64,000 nucleotides of DNA, from the NCBI GenBank assembly GCA_026125795.1, contig JAHCKM010000001.1:186001-250000 (forward strand), read 5' to 3'. Of the stretch, positions 31,949 through 42,014 are shown piece by piece. The notes beneath the pieces are model-generated. The model saw nothing but the letters and a program-made list of their open reading frames with translations, was not told where the DNA came from and did no database searches. Position 1 is the first letter of the stretch; each line of letters starts with the position of its first letter. The stretch comes from Burkholderiaceae bacterium (GTDB lineage Bacteria > Pseudomonadota > Gammaproteobacteria > Burkholderiales > Burkholderiaceae_C). Made by a program: the position numbers and the translations under genes.

Positions 31949-32260
31949 TCAGGCGTCAAGCAACTGCTGCAACTCGCCGGACTGGTACATCTCCATCATG
32001 ATGTCCGAGCCGCCGACGAACTCTCCGTTCACGTACAACTGCGGAATCGTCGGCCAGTTCGCGTACTGCTTGATTCCCTGTCGCACAGCCTCGTCTTCCA
32101 GTACGTTGACCGTGGTCAGTTCCTTCACGCCGCAGGCGTTCAGCACTTGCATGGCGCGGCCGGAAAAGCCGCACATCGGAAACTGCGCGGTACCCTTCAT
32201 GAAGAGCACAACCCGATTCTTCTTCACCAGGTCGTCGATGCGTTGTTGCGTGTCGTCCAT
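31949..32260 (-). CDS. grxD: Monothiol glutaredoxin (Grx4 type)
   Basis: A 103-residue glutaredoxin with the single-Cys CGFS motif (Cys30) that binds and delivers Fe-S clusters. Typical neighbours in the fold are KGTAQFPMCGFSGRA, WPTIPQLYVNGEFVGG and DIMMEMYQSGEL. ATG 32260 is the family start. Confidence 0.97.
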   Translation of the reverse strand: MDDTQQRIDDLVKKNRVVLFMKGTAQFPMCGFSGRAMQVLNACGVKELTTVNVLEDEAVRQGIKQYANWPTIPQLYVNGEFVGGSDIMMEMYQSGELQQLLDA

Positions 32261-32353
32261 GTCTGCAGGAGTTCCGTCGGATCTGAATGCACGTTTATAC
32301 GGCAACGCGCAAGCCGCCTGCGACGGCACCCGATAATCTCCGTGCGGGCGAGG

Positions 32354-32953
32354 TCAGAAGCGGTACGACACGCCGAGCTGCAGAACCGGGGTAAACCGCA
32401 ACTCGCGCAGCGTATCGTCGAGTGTCTGGCTCATCACCGTCCGTGAGAGCCGCCGGTTGCCGCCGTTCTGGGCCGTGAGCCCGAGGTCCGCACTGAAGCC
32501 CCAGCCACCACGCAGGCTGCTTCCGCTGTAGCCGATGCCGAGATAGGGCAGTGTCTGCATGCCCTCGCCGCTGGCATCGGCAAACGTCGATCCCGGTCCC
32601 CGGGACGCCGAGCTGAAGCCGAACGGGCTCGGTGCGGTTGCCTGGCCAGGCCCAAACACCGCACCGCGCGGCCCTGCGACCACGCCGCTGGTCAGACGCA
32701 CGCCGCCGGTGTTGCCGAAAAACGGCCTCGACAGGTAGTAATCGCCGAACACTGCAGCCGATCGGGGGCGCAGGGCAGCGCTTTCAAAGGTGGCCGCGGT
32801 CGATGCCAGCGGCTCGGTCGAGAGCTGGACGCGCGCGCGCAGCGCGGGCCAGGACAGGCGTTCGGGATCGACAACGAGGCCCCGGCCCTCGGCCGCAAAC
32901 GCACCGCCCATCGCCAGCGACAGCGAACCGACGACCCAGCGATTGATGGACAT
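32354..32953 (-). CDS. Outer-membrane-like conserved hypothetical protein
   Basis: A 199-residue exported protein: a signal peptide ends near AFAAEG, the body is rich in Gly, Ser and aromatic residues with alternating hydrophobic stretches (GDYYLSRPFFG, TLPYLGIGYSG, GWGFSADLGLT), and the C-terminus is LQLGVSYRF, ending in the terminal Phe typical of outer-membrane beta-barrels. ATG 32953 is preferred because it opens the signal peptide. It sits between grxD and prmC, genes otherwise close in this group. I cannot assign a function. Confidence 0.75.
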   Translation of the reverse strand: MSINRWVVGSLSLAMGGAFAAEGRGLVVDPERLSWPALRARVQLSTEPLASTAATFESAALRPRSAAVFGDYYLSRPFFGNTGGVRLTSGVVAGPRGAVFGPGQATAPSPFGFSSASRGPGSTFADASGEGMQTLPYLGIGYSGSSLRGGWGFSADLGLTAQNGGNRRLSRTVMSQTLDDTLRELRFTPVLQLGVSYRF

Positions 32954-33058
32954 CAAGGTCACCCCATCTGACGCACTCATCACGCGAAAATCCTACCCCT
33001 GACGCGGGCGCAAGTGAACAGCGGAATGTGACCGGCGCAACCGCGTTCGTGGGGGTTG

Positions 33059-33874
33059 TTACCGCAAGCGGGCGCCCGTGCAACGCTGCAAGCCCTGCAG
33101 GTCACGGCGCGTCTGGATGTCGCAAAACCCTGCGAGCGCGAGCAGTTTGTGCACCGGCTCGGCCTGGTCGCAGCCGTGCTCGAGTAACAGCCAGCCCGAC
33201 AGGAACGGCCGGGCATCCGACACGATCTGTCGGAGCGCGGCCAGCCCGTCAGCCCCAGAGACCAGGGCCCCTTGTGGTTCGTGGCGCAGCGCGTGAAGGT
33301 GCGGATCACCCGCGGCGACGTACGGCGGGTTCGACACCGCCAGATCGAAGTGCTCTGTGCGAACCGCCTGCCACCAGTCGCCGCGGCGCAGATGCACGCT
33401 CAGACCCAGGCGTTGAGCATTGGCCGAGGCGACACCGAGCGCTGCTTCGCTGACATCGGTCGCCGTCACGTCGGCATGCGGGCACGCCGCAGCAATCGCC
33501 AGTGCCAGGGCGCCGCTGCCGGTGCCGAGGTCCGCCACCCGCGGCCGGGGCGTGCCGGGAAGGGCCGAGACCAGTTCGATTGCCCAATCGGCCAGCGTCT
33601 CGGTGTCCGGGCGTGGGACGAGAACGGCAGGCGTCACACTCAGCGCGAGACCCCTGAATTCGCGCACGCCGGTGAGATACGCCAGCGGCACCCCGTCGGC
33701 GCGGCGGTGGCAGTCAGCCTCGAAACCTGCACGTGCTCTGGCATCGAGCTGTGCATCAGGGTGCGCCAGCAGCCATTCGCGACCGCGCTTGACGTGGTGC
33801 GCCAGCAACAACCCTGCATCGAGCCGCTCGAGGCCGAGCGCGCGCGCGAAAGCCAGCGCGCCATTGACCGTCAT
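33059..33874 (-). CDS. prmC: Release factor glutamine methyltransferase PrmC
   Basis: A 271-residue SAM-dependent enzyme that methylates the GGQ glutamine of release factors. The NPPY catalytic motif is at about residue 181, with the SAM loop [14 protein letters not shown] earlier. It overlaps the prfA stop by four bases, so it is translated with its own substrate. Confidence 0.97.
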   Translation of the reverse strand: MTVNGALAFARALGLERLDAGLLLAHHVKRGREWLLAHPDAQLDARARAGFEADCHRRADGVPLAYLTGVREFRGLALSVTPAVLVPRPDTETLADWAIELVSALPGTPRPRVADLGTGSGALALAIAAACPHADVTATDVSEAALGVASANAQRLGLSVHLRRGDWWQAVRTEHFDLAVSNPPYVAAGDPHLHALRHEPQGALVSGADGLAALRQIVSDARPFLSGWLLLEHGCDQAEPVHKLLALAGFCDIQTRRDLQGLQRCTGARLR

Positions 33875-34953
33875 GCGCCGGTCTCGAGGGCTTCGAGCTG
33901 CTGCTGCGCCCGCGCGGCCGAGAGCGTCTGGATCACCTCGTCCAGATCGCCGTCGAGGATCGCCGACAGGCGATACAGCGTCAGCCCGATCCGGTGATCG
34001 GTCAGGCGGCCTTGCGGAAAGTTGTAGGTGCGGATGCGGTCGCTGCGGTCGCCGGAGCCGATCAGGTTGCGCCGCTGCGTCGCTTCCTTGAGTTGGCGCT
34101 CTTCACGTTCGCGGTCACGCAGCCGAGCCAGGAGCACTGCCATGGCCTTGGCCTTGTTGCGATGCTGGGAACGATCGTCCTGGCATTCGGCCACGATGCC
34201 CGTGGGCAGATGGGTGATACGGATCGCGCTGTCGGTCTTGTTCACGTGCTGACCGCCTGCACCGCTGGCGCGAAAAGTGTCGATGCGCAGATCGGCCGGA
34301 TTGAGCGTGACCGCGGCGTGCTCGTCGGGCTCGGCCATCACGGCCACCGTGCACGCGCTGGTGTGGATGCGCCCCTGGGCCTCTGTGGCCGGCACGCGCT
34401 GCACGCGATGGCCACCCGACTCGAACTTGAGGCGTTCGTAGACATTGTCGCCCTCGATGCGCAACACCAGCTCCTTGTAGCCTCCGAGGTCCGAAGGGCT
34501 TTCGCTCATCACTTCGCTGCGCCATCCCTGCCGCTCGCAGTAGCGCAGGTACATGCGCGCCAGGTCGGCCGCGAACAGCGCCGACTCCTCTCCGCCGGTG
34601 CCGGCACGGATCTCGATGAATGCGTTGCGTCCATCGTCAGGGTCGTGCGGCAGCAGCGCGGTCTGCAGCTGCGTTTGCAGTCGAACCACATCGCCCTGCG
34701 CTGCTGCGACTTCTTCGCGTGCCAGCACAGCCATCTCGGGATCGGCCAGCAGATCGCGCGACTGCTCAAGGTCACGCTCGCGTTGCTGTAGCGTGCGGTA
34801 TAGCTCGACCACCGAGGCGGCCTGTGCCTGCTCGCGCGCCACGGTGCGGTAGCGCCCCATGTCGCCGGCCAATTGCGGATCGGCCAGCAATGCGTCGAGC
34901 TCCTGCAGACGCAGGGCCAGACGCTCGAGTTGTTGGCGCAGTGAGTCTTTCAT
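33871..34953 (-). CDS. prfA: Peptide chain release factor 1
   Basis: A 360-residue factor that ends translation at UAA and UAG. The PAT tripeptide that reads the stop codon is in [10 protein letters not shown], and the GGQ motif is in [16 protein letters not shown]. Length matches RF1. It is followed by prmC with a four-base overlap and lies 69 bases after hemA. Confidence 0.99.
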   Translation of the reverse strand: MKDSLRQQLERLALRLQELDALLADPQLAGDMGRYRTVAREQAQAASVVELYRTLQQRERDLEQSRDLLADPEMAVLAREEVAAAQGDVVRLQTQLQTALLPHDPDDGRNAFIEIRAGTGGEESALFAADLARMYLRYCERQGWRSEVMSESPSDLGGYKELVLRIEGDNVYERLKFESGGHRVQRVPATEAQGRIHTSACTVAVMAEPDEHAAVTLNPADLRIDTFRASGAGGQHVNKTDSAIRITHLPTGIVAECQDDRSQHRNKAKAMAVLLARLRDREREERQLKEATQRRNLIGSGDRSDRIRTYNFPQGRLTDHRIGLTLYRLSAILDGDLDEVIQTLSAARAQQQLEALETGA

Positions 34954-35022
34954 CGGAGGGCGGCGCTTCGGTGTGGGGCATGCGGCACACCGCGCCCGCG
35001 GCGCGCCGCGACAGCCGCGTCG

Positions 35023-36324
35023 CTACGCCTGAGGATCGTCGCCGGGCCCGCGCAAGCTGCCGCGCAGGAACAGGCGGGAAACGGTTTGTGCGAGGCGCTC
35101 GCGTTGTTCGCCATCGGTGGCGTGCAACTCGGCCATGGTGCCGTGCAGCAGCTTCTGCGTCAGACCGCGCGACAGCGCTTCGAGCACACTGTCGACATCG
35201 GTGCCACGGGCGAGCAACTTGCGTGCGCGCGCGATCTCGGCGCTGCGCCAATCGTCGGCCTGGCGGTTCAGCGCCTGGATCAGGGGCACGCTGGCGCGCT
35301 GCTCCAGCCAGTGGCTGAAGCTCTGCACGCCGGCATCGATGATGGCTTCGGCCTGCTGTACCGCCGCCTGACGCTTTTCGCTCGCGCCGCGCACCATCTC
35401 AGACAGATCGTCGACGGTGTAGTGGTACACGTCGCGAAGCCGCGCGACTTCGGGCTCGATGTCGCGCGGCACCGCGAGATCGACCATGAACATCGGCCGG
35501 TGGCGGCGCGCTTTCAGCGCCCGTTCGACGGCCCCGAGGCCGATGATCGGCAACGTGCTGGCGGTGCAAGACACGACGGCGTCGAACTCGTGCAGGCGCA
35601 ACGGGATGTCGGCCAGGCGCATGGCCTCGGCGCCGAAGCGGCTGGCCAGCTTTTCGCCGCGCTCCAGCGTGCGATTGGCCAGCGCCATGGCGCGCGGCTC
35701 GCGCGCCGCGAAGTGGGTCGCCACCAACTCGATCATTTCGCCGGCGCCGACAAACAGCACCTTGATGTCGCGCAGATCCTCGAACAGTTGCGCGGCCAGC
35801 CGCACCGACGCCGCCGCCATGCTGATCGAATGTGCGCCGATCTCTGTGGAGGTGCGCACTTCCTTGGCCACCGAGAACGAACGTTGGAACAGCTGGTGCA
35901 GCGTGGTGCCCAGCGTGCCGGCGGCGTCGGCCTCGCGCACCGCCTGTTTCATCTGGCCAAGGATCTGCGGTTCGCCCAGCACCATGGAGTCCAGGCCTGA
36001 CGCGACGCGGAAGGCATGTCGCGCGGCCTCGCGGCGTTCGAGCACGTAGGCGTGTGGCATCAGTTGTTCGCCGCCGACGCCGCCTTTGGCGGCGAGCCAG
36101 TCGATCGCGGGGCGCACGAGCTCGCGCAACTCAGCACGGCCCGAGGCCACGTAGAGCTCGGTGCGGTTGCAGGTGGACAGCAGCGCGGCCTCCGGCGTGG
36201 CGCTGGCCAGCCGTTCGTGCAGCGCCCGCAACGCCAGCGGCAACTGGTCCGAAGCGAACGCAAAACGCTCGCGCAACTCGACGGGTGCCGTGCTGTGGTT
36301 GAGGCCGAGGGCGACGACGCTCAT
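35023..36324 (-). CDS. hemA: Glutamyl-tRNA reductase
   Basis: A 433-residue enzyme that converts glutamyl-tRNA to glutamate-1-semialdehyde, the first step of heme synthesis. Nucleophile Cys52 lies in [10 protein letters not shown]; the NADPH-binding segment [17 protein letters not shown] follows. ATG 36324 ([16 protein letters not shown]) is the family start. It heads the hemA-prfA-prmC cluster on this strand. Confidence 0.98.
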   Translation of the reverse strand: MSVVALGLNHSTAPVELRERFAFASDQLPLALRALHERLASATPEAALLSTCNRTELYVASGRAELRELVRPAIDWLAAKGGVGGEQLMPHAYVLERREAARHAFRVASGLDSMVLGEPQILGQMKQAVREADAAGTLGTTLHQLFQRSFSVAKEVRTSTEIGAHSISMAAASVRLAAQLFEDLRDIKVLFVGAGEMIELVATHFAAREPRAMALANRTLERGEKLASRFGAEAMRLADIPLRLHEFDAVVSCTASTLPIIGLGAVERALKARRHRPMFMVDLAVPRDIEPEVARLRDVYHYTVDDLSEMVRGASEKRQAAVQQAEAIIDAGVQSFSHWLEQRASVPLIQALNRQADDWRSAEIARARKLLARGTDVDSVLEALSRGLTQKLLHGTMAELHATDGEQRERLAQTVSRLFLRGSLRGPGDDPQA

Positions 36325-36420
36325 AGGGCGATTGTAAGATTGCCGGCTTTTTCGGGCACGGCACTGCGATCGATCAAGTGCGAGGCAGTGCGCGCGCCGC
36401 GAGGATTGGATAGCGCCGCA

Positions 36421-36708
36421 ATGGACGCATGGCAACAGTTGTGGCACTTGCTCAATCTTCTGCTGCCGCCGCTGGTCTGGGCGGGGCTGCACGCGGCGCT
36501 GTGCAAGCTGCTGTGGCGGCGCCAGCTCGCCGTGGGGTGGTTGCGGCTTACCGCGTGGTGCGCGCTGGCCGCCGGGGTGGCGAACTTCGTAAGCCTCTGG
36601 TGGGTGGGTCGCGAGGGGTCGATGTGGACCTACGGCGCCGTGCTGGTGGCACTGGCCCTGACCACCTGGCTGGTCGGATTCCGCCCCTGGCGTCGTCAGG
36701 CCGGTTGA
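36421..36708 (+). CDS. Small membrane protein, unknown function
   Basis: A 95-residue protein with about three hydrophobic helices (residues 10-28, 38-58 and 67-86) and Arg residues at the C-terminus (FRPWRRQAG). It begins [17 protein letters not shown] at ATG 36421. It is divergent from hemA and convergent with miaB, only four bases from the miaB stop. I do not recognise it beyond similarity in type to small Burkholderiales membrane proteins. Confidence 0.65.
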   Translation: MDAWQQLWHLLNLLLPPLVWAGLHAALCKLLWRRQLAVGWLRLTAWCALAAGVANFVSLWWVGREGSMWTYGAVLVALALTTWLVGFRPWRRQAG

Positions 36709-36712
36709 CCGC

Positions 36713-38062
36713 TCAGGCCGTGACCACCTGTTGCGGCTCGGCGACCGGCTCGCCGCGCAGCGAGTGCGGCAACGCCTGCGTGATCGTCACGTCGAGCATC
36801 TCGCCCACCCAATCCATCGGGCCCTTGAAGTTGACGATGCGGTTGCACTCCGTGCGGCCCATCAGTTCCGACGGATCCTTGCGGCTCGGGCCTTCCGCCA
36901 GGATGCGTTGACGCGTGCCGACGCGTGATGCCGAGATCTCGCGTGCCTGCCTCTCGAGCAGCGCCTGCAGGCTTTGCAGCCGCCGGAGCTTGACGTCCTG
37001 TGGTGTGTCGTCGCGCAATGCCGCCGCGGGCGTTCCCGGACGCGGGCTGAAAACGAAGCTGAAGCTGGCGTCGAAACCGACGTCTTCGACCAGTCGAATC
37101 AGCTGCTCGAAATCGGCCTCGGTCTCGCCCGGGAAACCGACGATGAAGTCCGACGACAGGCTGATGCCCGGGCGCGCACGTTTGAGCTTGCGTGCAGTGC
37201 TTTTGTACTCAAGCGCCGAATAGCCGCGTTTCATCGCCGCCAGAATCCGGTCGCTCGCGTGCTGCACCGGCAGGTGCAGGTGGCTCACCAACTTGGGCAC
37301 GCGCTCGTACACGTCGATCAGCCGCTGCGTGAATTCCTTTGGGTGGCTGGTCGTGAAGCGGATGCGCTGCAACTGCGGCAGTTCGGCGATGCATTCGATC
37401 AGCAACGCGAAGTCGGCGATCTCACCGTCGGTACCCATCGCTCCGCGGTAGGCGTTGACGTTCTGGCCGAGCAGCGTCACCTCCTTGACGCCTTGCTCGA
37501 CCAGGCCAGCCACCTCGGCCATCACGTCGTCGAGCGGCCGGCTCACTTCTTCGCCTCGCGTGTACGGCACCACGCAATAGCTGCAGTACTTGGAACAGCC
37601 CTCCATGATCGAGACGAAGGCACTCGCCCCGTCGACCCGAGCCGGCGGCAGATTGTCGAACTTCTCGATCTCGGGAAAGCTGATGTCGACTTGGGGACGG
37701 CCGAGCGCGCGGCGTTGCGCGATCAACTGCGGCAGCCGGTGCAGGGTCTGCGGTCCGAACACCACGTCGACGTACGGTGCACGTCGCACGATCGCTTCGC
37801 CTTCCTGACTCGCCACGCAGCCGCCCACGCCGATCAGCACGCCCTTGCGTTTGAGGTGCTTGACGCGTCCGAGGTCGGAGAACACTTTCTCCTGCGCCTT
37901 CTCGCGCACCGAACAGGTGTTGAAGAGGATCAGGTCGGCAGACTCCGGGTCGGCCACCTGCTCGTAGCCCTCGGCCGCGTGCAGCACGTCGGCCATCTTG
38001 TCGGAGTCGTACTCGTTCATCTGGCACCCGAAGGTGCGGATGAAGACTTTCCTGGTGCCCAT
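36713..38062 (-). CDS. miaB: tRNA-2-methylthio-N6-dimethylallyladenosine synthase MiaB
   Basis: A 449-residue radical-SAM enzyme that adds a methylthio group to i6A37 in tRNA. The auxiliary cluster uses Cys13 ([10 protein letters not shown]), the Cys in FNTCSVREK and that in GVGGCVASQ; the radical SAM cluster is [22 protein letters not shown] domain is at the C-terminus. Start is ATG 38062. Confidence 0.98.
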   Translation of the reverse strand: MGTRKVFIRTFGCQMNEYDSDKMADVLHAAEGYEQVADPESADLILFNTCSVREKAQEKVFSDLGRVKHLKRKGVLIGVGGCVASQEGEAIVRRAPYVDVVFGPQTLHRLPQLIAQRRALGRPQVDISFPEIEKFDNLPPARVDGASAFVSIMEGCSKYCSYCVVPYTRGEEVSRPLDDVMAEVAGLVEQGVKEVTLLGQNVNAYRGAMGTDGEIADFALLIECIAELPQLQRIRFTTSHPKEFTQRLIDVYERVPKLVSHLHLPVQHASDRILAAMKRGYSALEYKSTARKLKRARPGISLSSDFIVGFPGETEADFEQLIRLVEDVGFDASFSFVFSPRPGTPAAALRDDTPQDVKLRRLQSLQALLERQAREISASRVGTRQRILAEGPSRKDPSELMGRTECNRIVNFKGPMDWVGEMLDVTITQALPHSLRGEPVAEPQQVVTA

Positions 38063-38065
38063 GGA

Positions 38066-38461
38066 TCAGGGCCTGGTCCAGACCTGCGCGACCGGGTCGA
38101 ACGACCACGCCTTGGCTTCGGCGGCCTTGGTGGGCCACGGCTGCCTGGCGCGCTCCGCATCGGTGAGTATCCAGACGTCTTGCACCAACCCGAGCGGATC
38201 GAGCGTGTAGTTCACGACCGCCTTCTTGCCCATCAGCGCGCCCGACATCACCAGCAGGTTGTTGGTGCCGCGGATGCGCGAAGCCGGCGCCAGCCGCGCG
38301 GGCTGTCCGTTGAGCTGGACTTCGGGCGGCTGGCCGAAGGCGATCTCGCCGCGCAAGGCATGGGCGGGAAAACCGCGCTGGACGACGTTCTGCGCCGCGG
38401 CATGGCTGCCCAGCATGAGCGTGACCAACAGCGCAGCGACACAGCGAATCATGGTGTTCAT
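38066..38461 (-). CDS. Exported conserved hypothetical protein
   Basis: A 131-residue protein with a signal peptide ending near HAAAQ (about residue 24). The mature part includes VQRGFPAHALRGEIAFGQPP, SRIRGTNNLLVMSG and VVNYTLDPLGLVQDVWILT and has no known motif. It lies three bases upstream of miaB on the same strand and is probably co-transcribed with it. Function unknown. Confidence 0.8.
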   Translation of the reverse strand: MNTMIRCVAALLVTLMLGSHAAAQNVVQRGFPAHALRGEIAFGQPPEVQLNGQPARLAPASRIRGTNNLLVMSGALMGKKAVVNYTLDPLGLVQDVWILTDAERARQPWPTKAAEAKAWSFDPVAQVWTRP

Positions 38462-38477
38462 CCAGCGGCTGTGGTGA

Positions 38478-38505
38478 CTCGCAGCAGCATGCTCGATGCT
38501 GCGAG
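38478..38505. other. Stem-loop between tRNA-Met and the exported protein gene
   Basis: A nine-base-pair stem (CTCGCAGCA / TGCTGCGAG) with a ten-base loop lies 11 bases after the 3' end of tRNA-Met. There is no T run on either side, so it is more likely a processing or 3'-end structure than a classical terminator. Confidence 0.5.
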
Positions 38506-38515
38506 TGCGGTGAGG

Positions 38516-38592
<77 letters not shown>

Positions 38593-38659
38593 CGAGCCGG
38601 CGATTATATCGACCGGTGCCGAGCATTCCGCGCGCCATCCCGGCGTTGTTCCGCACTCC

Positions 38660-39694
38660 ATGTTCAGCTTTTTCCGCAAGAAGTCGGGTCCCGAGGCGCC
38701 TGCCGCGACGGTGCCCGAGCCGCCGGAGCCGCCGGAGCAGCGTCAGCGCTGGGTGGACCGTTTGCGCGGCGGTCTTCGCAAGACCGGCAGCAGCATCGCT
38801 CAGGTGTTCACCGGCGCGCGCATCGATGACGCCCTGTATGACGAACTCGAAGCCGCCTTGCTAATGGCCGATGCCGGCCCCACTGCGACGCGCCACCTGC
38901 TCGACGACCTGAGGCGTCGCGTGCGGGAGCGCGGCACCACCGACCCCGCCGCAGTGAAAGCCCTGCTCGAGGATGCGCTCGCCGACCTGTTGACGCCGCT
39001 GCAACGACCGCTGGAGATCGGGCGCAGCGGTTGCACTGTGATGATGGTGGTGGGCGTCAATGGCGCCGGGAAGACCACCAGCATCGGAAAGCTGGCGTGC
39101 CACCTGGCCGAGGCTCGGCAAAAGGTCCTGCTCGCTGCGGCCGACACCTTTCGCGCTGCCGCGCGTGAACAGCTCGCGGTCTGGGCCGACCGGGTGGCCG
39201 CGCGTGGCACGGTCGATATCGTGAGCCAGCAAGGCGGCGACCCGGCCGCGGTGACGTTCGATGCCGTGACGGCGGGGCGCTCGCGCGGCTGCGACGTGGT
39301 GATCGCCGACACGGCGGGCCGCCTGCCGACGCAACTGCACCTGATGGACGAGCTGAAGAAGATCCGGCGCGTCATCACCAAGGCGGACCCGCAGGCGCCC
39401 CACGAGGTGTTGTTGGTTGTCGACGGCAACACCGGTCAGAACGCGTTGGCTCAGGTGAAGGCCTTCGATGCTGCGTTGAGCCTGACGGGCCTGATCATTA
39501 CCAAGCTCGACGGCACGGCCAAGGGCGGTGTGCTGGCGGCTATCGCACTGTGGGCACGCGAGCGCGCGTCGGCGCAACCGTCTCAGCAGCGTCCGCTGGC
39601 GGTGTACTTTCTTGGCGTTGGCGAAGCCTTGGAGGACCTCGAGACCTTCAACGCGCGCGAGTTCGCTCAGGCGTTGCTTGGTTCGACGCCTTAG
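38660..39694 (+). CDS. ftsY: Signal recognition particle receptor FtsY
   Basis: A 344-residue SRP receptor GTPase that docks Ffh-bound ribosomes at the membrane. A short Pro/Glu-rich A region (1-30) precedes the N domain; G1 is GVNGAGKTT (132-140), with DTFRAAAREQL, DTAGRLPTQ and TKLDGTAKGG following. Its partner ffh lies about 0.9 kb downstream on the other strand. The 3' end overlaps the next gene by four bases. Confidence 0.98.
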   Translation: MFSFFRKKSGPEAPAATVPEPPEPPEQRQRWVDRLRGGLRKTGSSIAQVFTGARIDDALYDELEAALLMADAGPTATRHLLDDLRRRVRERGTTDPAAVKALLEDALADLLTPLQRPLEIGRSGCTVMMVVGVNGAGKTTSIGKLACHLAEARQKVLLAAADTFRAAAREQLAVWADRVAARGTVDIVSQQGGDPAAVTFDAVTAGRSRGCDVVIADTAGRLPTQLHLMDELKKIRRVITKADPQAPHEVLLVVDGNTGQNALAQVKAFDAALSLTGLIITKLDGTAKGGVLAAIALWARERASAQPSQQRPLAVYFLGVGEALEDLETFNAREFAQALLGSTP

Positions 39695-40395
39695 GGGTGG
39701 CTGCCCGTGCCGGTGGCCGGCAGCGCATCGAGGTCGTCGAACAAGGTCGATGACACCGGTTCCATCGTGACGTCTTGCGCCAGGGCATCGCCGCGCGCGA
39801 GGATCTCTTCCATCTCGGCCACTGGAATCAGCGGCATGGGGCGCGAGCCGCCCAGGTTCATCGTCCCTTGCGCGCCGTCTTGCAACAATGGCGCCATCTG
39901 TGCGCGCACCTCCGCCACACTGGGCAATGCCCCTTCGGACCAGGTGAGCACGTTGATGTGCGCCGCGCGCAGCACGCGCGACATGCGCTCATGGCGCTTG
40001 CGTGCGCGCGAGCTCTGTTGGGCCGGACGCACATCGATCACGGCCAGCACGCGCGAGCCTTGGTCGCACACCACGAGGTCGGCGTTCAAGCAGCCAACCC
40101 GCGACACCCACAGGCTGTAGGAGTGCCGGGTTGGAACGCGCAGGAAGCGCGACAGCGGCACCTGCGACAGAACCATCTGCTGCGGCAGCGCGCGACGCGT
40201 GGTCTCATAGGCTTTGCGCTCCGGCGTGGTCATGACGCGGGCTGCTTCGGGCGGCCAGTCCGCCACGGTGTCGAGGGCGTCGTTGCGCGTGGTGCCACGC
40301 TTGGCTTTGGAAGGGCGCCTGCGCATCAGCACATAGGTGATCAGCAGCGCCAGAACGGCGGCGAGCGCAAAGGCGGAAAGCGAGTCGTTGAACAT
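39691..40395 (-). CDS. Membrane-anchored DUF2726 domain protein
   Basis: A 234-residue protein with one N-terminal membrane helix (about residues 6-24), a basic linker, and a DUF2726-like core (VPTRHSYSLWVSRV, NADLVVCDQGSRVLAVIDVR, RVLRAAHINVLTW). DUF2726 has a restriction-endonuclease-like fold. Here the segment that usually reads E-x-D is VIDV, so a key acidic position seems to be missing. ATG 40395 is chosen as it opens the membrane helix. The 187 bases upstream up to ffh hold no gene. Confidence 0.7.
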   Translation of the reverse strand: MFNDSLSAFALAAVLALLITYVLMRRRPSKAKRGTTRNDALDTVADWPPEAARVMTTPERKAYETTRRALPQQMVLSQVPLSRFLRVPTRHSYSLWVSRVGCLNADLVVCDQGSRVLAVIDVRPAQQSSRARKRHERMSRVLRAAHINVLTWSEGALPSVAEVRAQMAPLLQDGAQGTMNLGGSRPMPLIPVAEMEEILARGDALAQDVTMEPVSSTLFDDLDALPATGTGSHP

Positions 40396-40582
40396 CTCTG
40401 GATTGGGCCGGCAGGGTTGTGACGCCAACTTACGAGCCGCAACCGCGGGCGGTCAATCGCGTCACAGCGAAAGGCGTAAGGACACGTTTCGGTTCCCCGC
40501 AGCCGCGGGTCTGTCACGCGCGCCGCTGCCAACTAATACCAACGCGTAACCGGCCCAGATGCAGCTTGTCGGCGCGCTCGCC

Positions 40583-41947
40583 TCAGCGACCGATGCCGCC
40601 AAGCCCGCCGAGGCCACCCATGCGACGCATCATCTTCATCAAGCCGCCACCCTTGAGCTTCTTCATCATGGTGCGCATCTGTTCGAACTGATTCAGCAAC
40701 CGATTCACTTCCTGCACCTGCACGCCCGCCCCGGCGGCAATGCGGCGCTTGCGGCTGGCCTTCAATAGCTCGGGCTTGCGGCGCTCCTGGGGGGTCATCG
40801 AATGGATGATGCCGGTCATGCGACGCACATCGCGCTCGGCGCGGTCGAGGTCGGCGTTGCCCGCCTTGGCTGCGAACTGGGCCGGCAGCTTGTCGATGAG
40901 GCCGCCGAGCCCGCCCATCTTGCGCATCTGACCCAACTGCTGCACGAAGTCGTCGAGATCGAAACTCTCGCCGGACTTGACCTTGGCGGCGAGCTGTTGC
41001 GCGGCCTCGAGGTCGGTGTTCTTCTGCACCGACTCGACCAGCGCAACGATGTCGCCCATGCCGAGCACGCGGCCGGCATGGCGCTCGGCATCGAACACCT
41101 CGAGGCCATCGATCTTTTCCGATGTGCCGGCAAACTTGATGGGCGCTCCGGTCACCTGGCGCACCGACAGCGCCGCGCCACCGCGCGAGTCGCCGTCGAG
41201 CTTGGTCAGGACGACACCGGTCAGCGGCAAGGCGTCCTTGAAGGCCTTGGCTACGTTGACGGCGTCCTGGCCCTGCATCGCATCGACGACGAACAAGGTC
41301 TCCACCGGCTTCAGGGTGGCATGGAGCGCGCGGATCTCATCCATCATCGCCTGGTCGATGGCCAGGCGGCCCGCGGTGTCGACCAGCAACACGTCGGCGT
41401 ACTGGCGGCGTGCATGGTCGAGCGCAGCACGCGCGATCTGCACCGGCGACTGCTCGCCTTGCGACGGGAACCAGGTGGCGCCGGCCTGCGCGCTGACCAC
41501 CCGCAACTGCTCGATCGCGGCTGGCCGGTAGACGTCGGTGGACACCGTCATCACCTTCTTCTTGCGGCGTTCGATCAGATGGCGTGCAAGCTTGGCGGTG
41601 GTCGTGGTCTTTCCGGCGCCTTGAAGACCGGCCATCAGGATCACTGCTGGCGGCTGGGTGGCGAGGTCGAGATCCGCCACGCCCTCGCCCATCGTGGCGG
41701 CCAACTCCTTGTGCACGATTCCGACCAGCGCCTGGCCCGGGTTGAGCGAACCCACCACCTCCTGGCCGAGCGCTTTGTCTTTCACGCGTGCGATGAATTC
41801 GCGCACCACGGGCAAGGCTACATCCGCCTCGAGCAGGGCCATGCGCACCTCGCGCAGCATGTCCTGCACGTTGGCCTCGGTGATGCGCGCTTGTCCGCGC
41901 AGCGACTTGACCAGTCGCGACAAACGATCGGTGAGGGCGCTCGCCAT
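40583..41947 (-). CDS. ffh: Signal recognition particle protein Ffh
   Basis: A 454-residue GTPase that binds signal sequences and 4.5S RNA. The NG domain has GLQGAGKTTTTAKLA, DTAGRLAIDQ and TKLDGDSRGG; the Met-rich M domain (about 295-454) includes GIIHSMTPQERRKP and FEQMRTMMKKLKGGG. ATG 41947 is the family start. Confidence 0.99.
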   Translation of the reverse strand: MASALTDRLSRLVKSLRGQARITEANVQDMLREVRMALLEADVALPVVREFIARVKDKALGQEVVGSLNPGQALVGIVHKELAATMGEGVADLDLATQPPAVILMAGLQGAGKTTTTAKLARHLIERRKKKVMTVSTDVYRPAAIEQLRVVSAQAGATWFPSQGEQSPVQIARAALDHARRQYADVLLVDTAGRLAIDQAMMDEIRALHATLKPVETLFVVDAMQGQDAVNVAKAFKDALPLTGVVLTKLDGDSRGGAALSVRQVTGAPIKFAGTSEKIDGLEVFDAERHAGRVLGMGDIVALVESVQKNTDLEAAQQLAAKVKSGESFDLDDFVQQLGQMRKMGGLGGLIDKLPAQFAAKAGNADLDRAERDVRRMTGIIHSMTPQERRKPELLKASRKRRIAAGAGVQVQEVNRLLNQFEQMRTMMKKLKGGGLMKMMRRMGGLGGLGGIGR

Positions 41948-42014
41948 GTGTGGAACGGGAGAACGCGGCGCGGAGAAGTCGGCGCCGCAAACAGCGAAAG
42001 TACACTCCAGCCCG

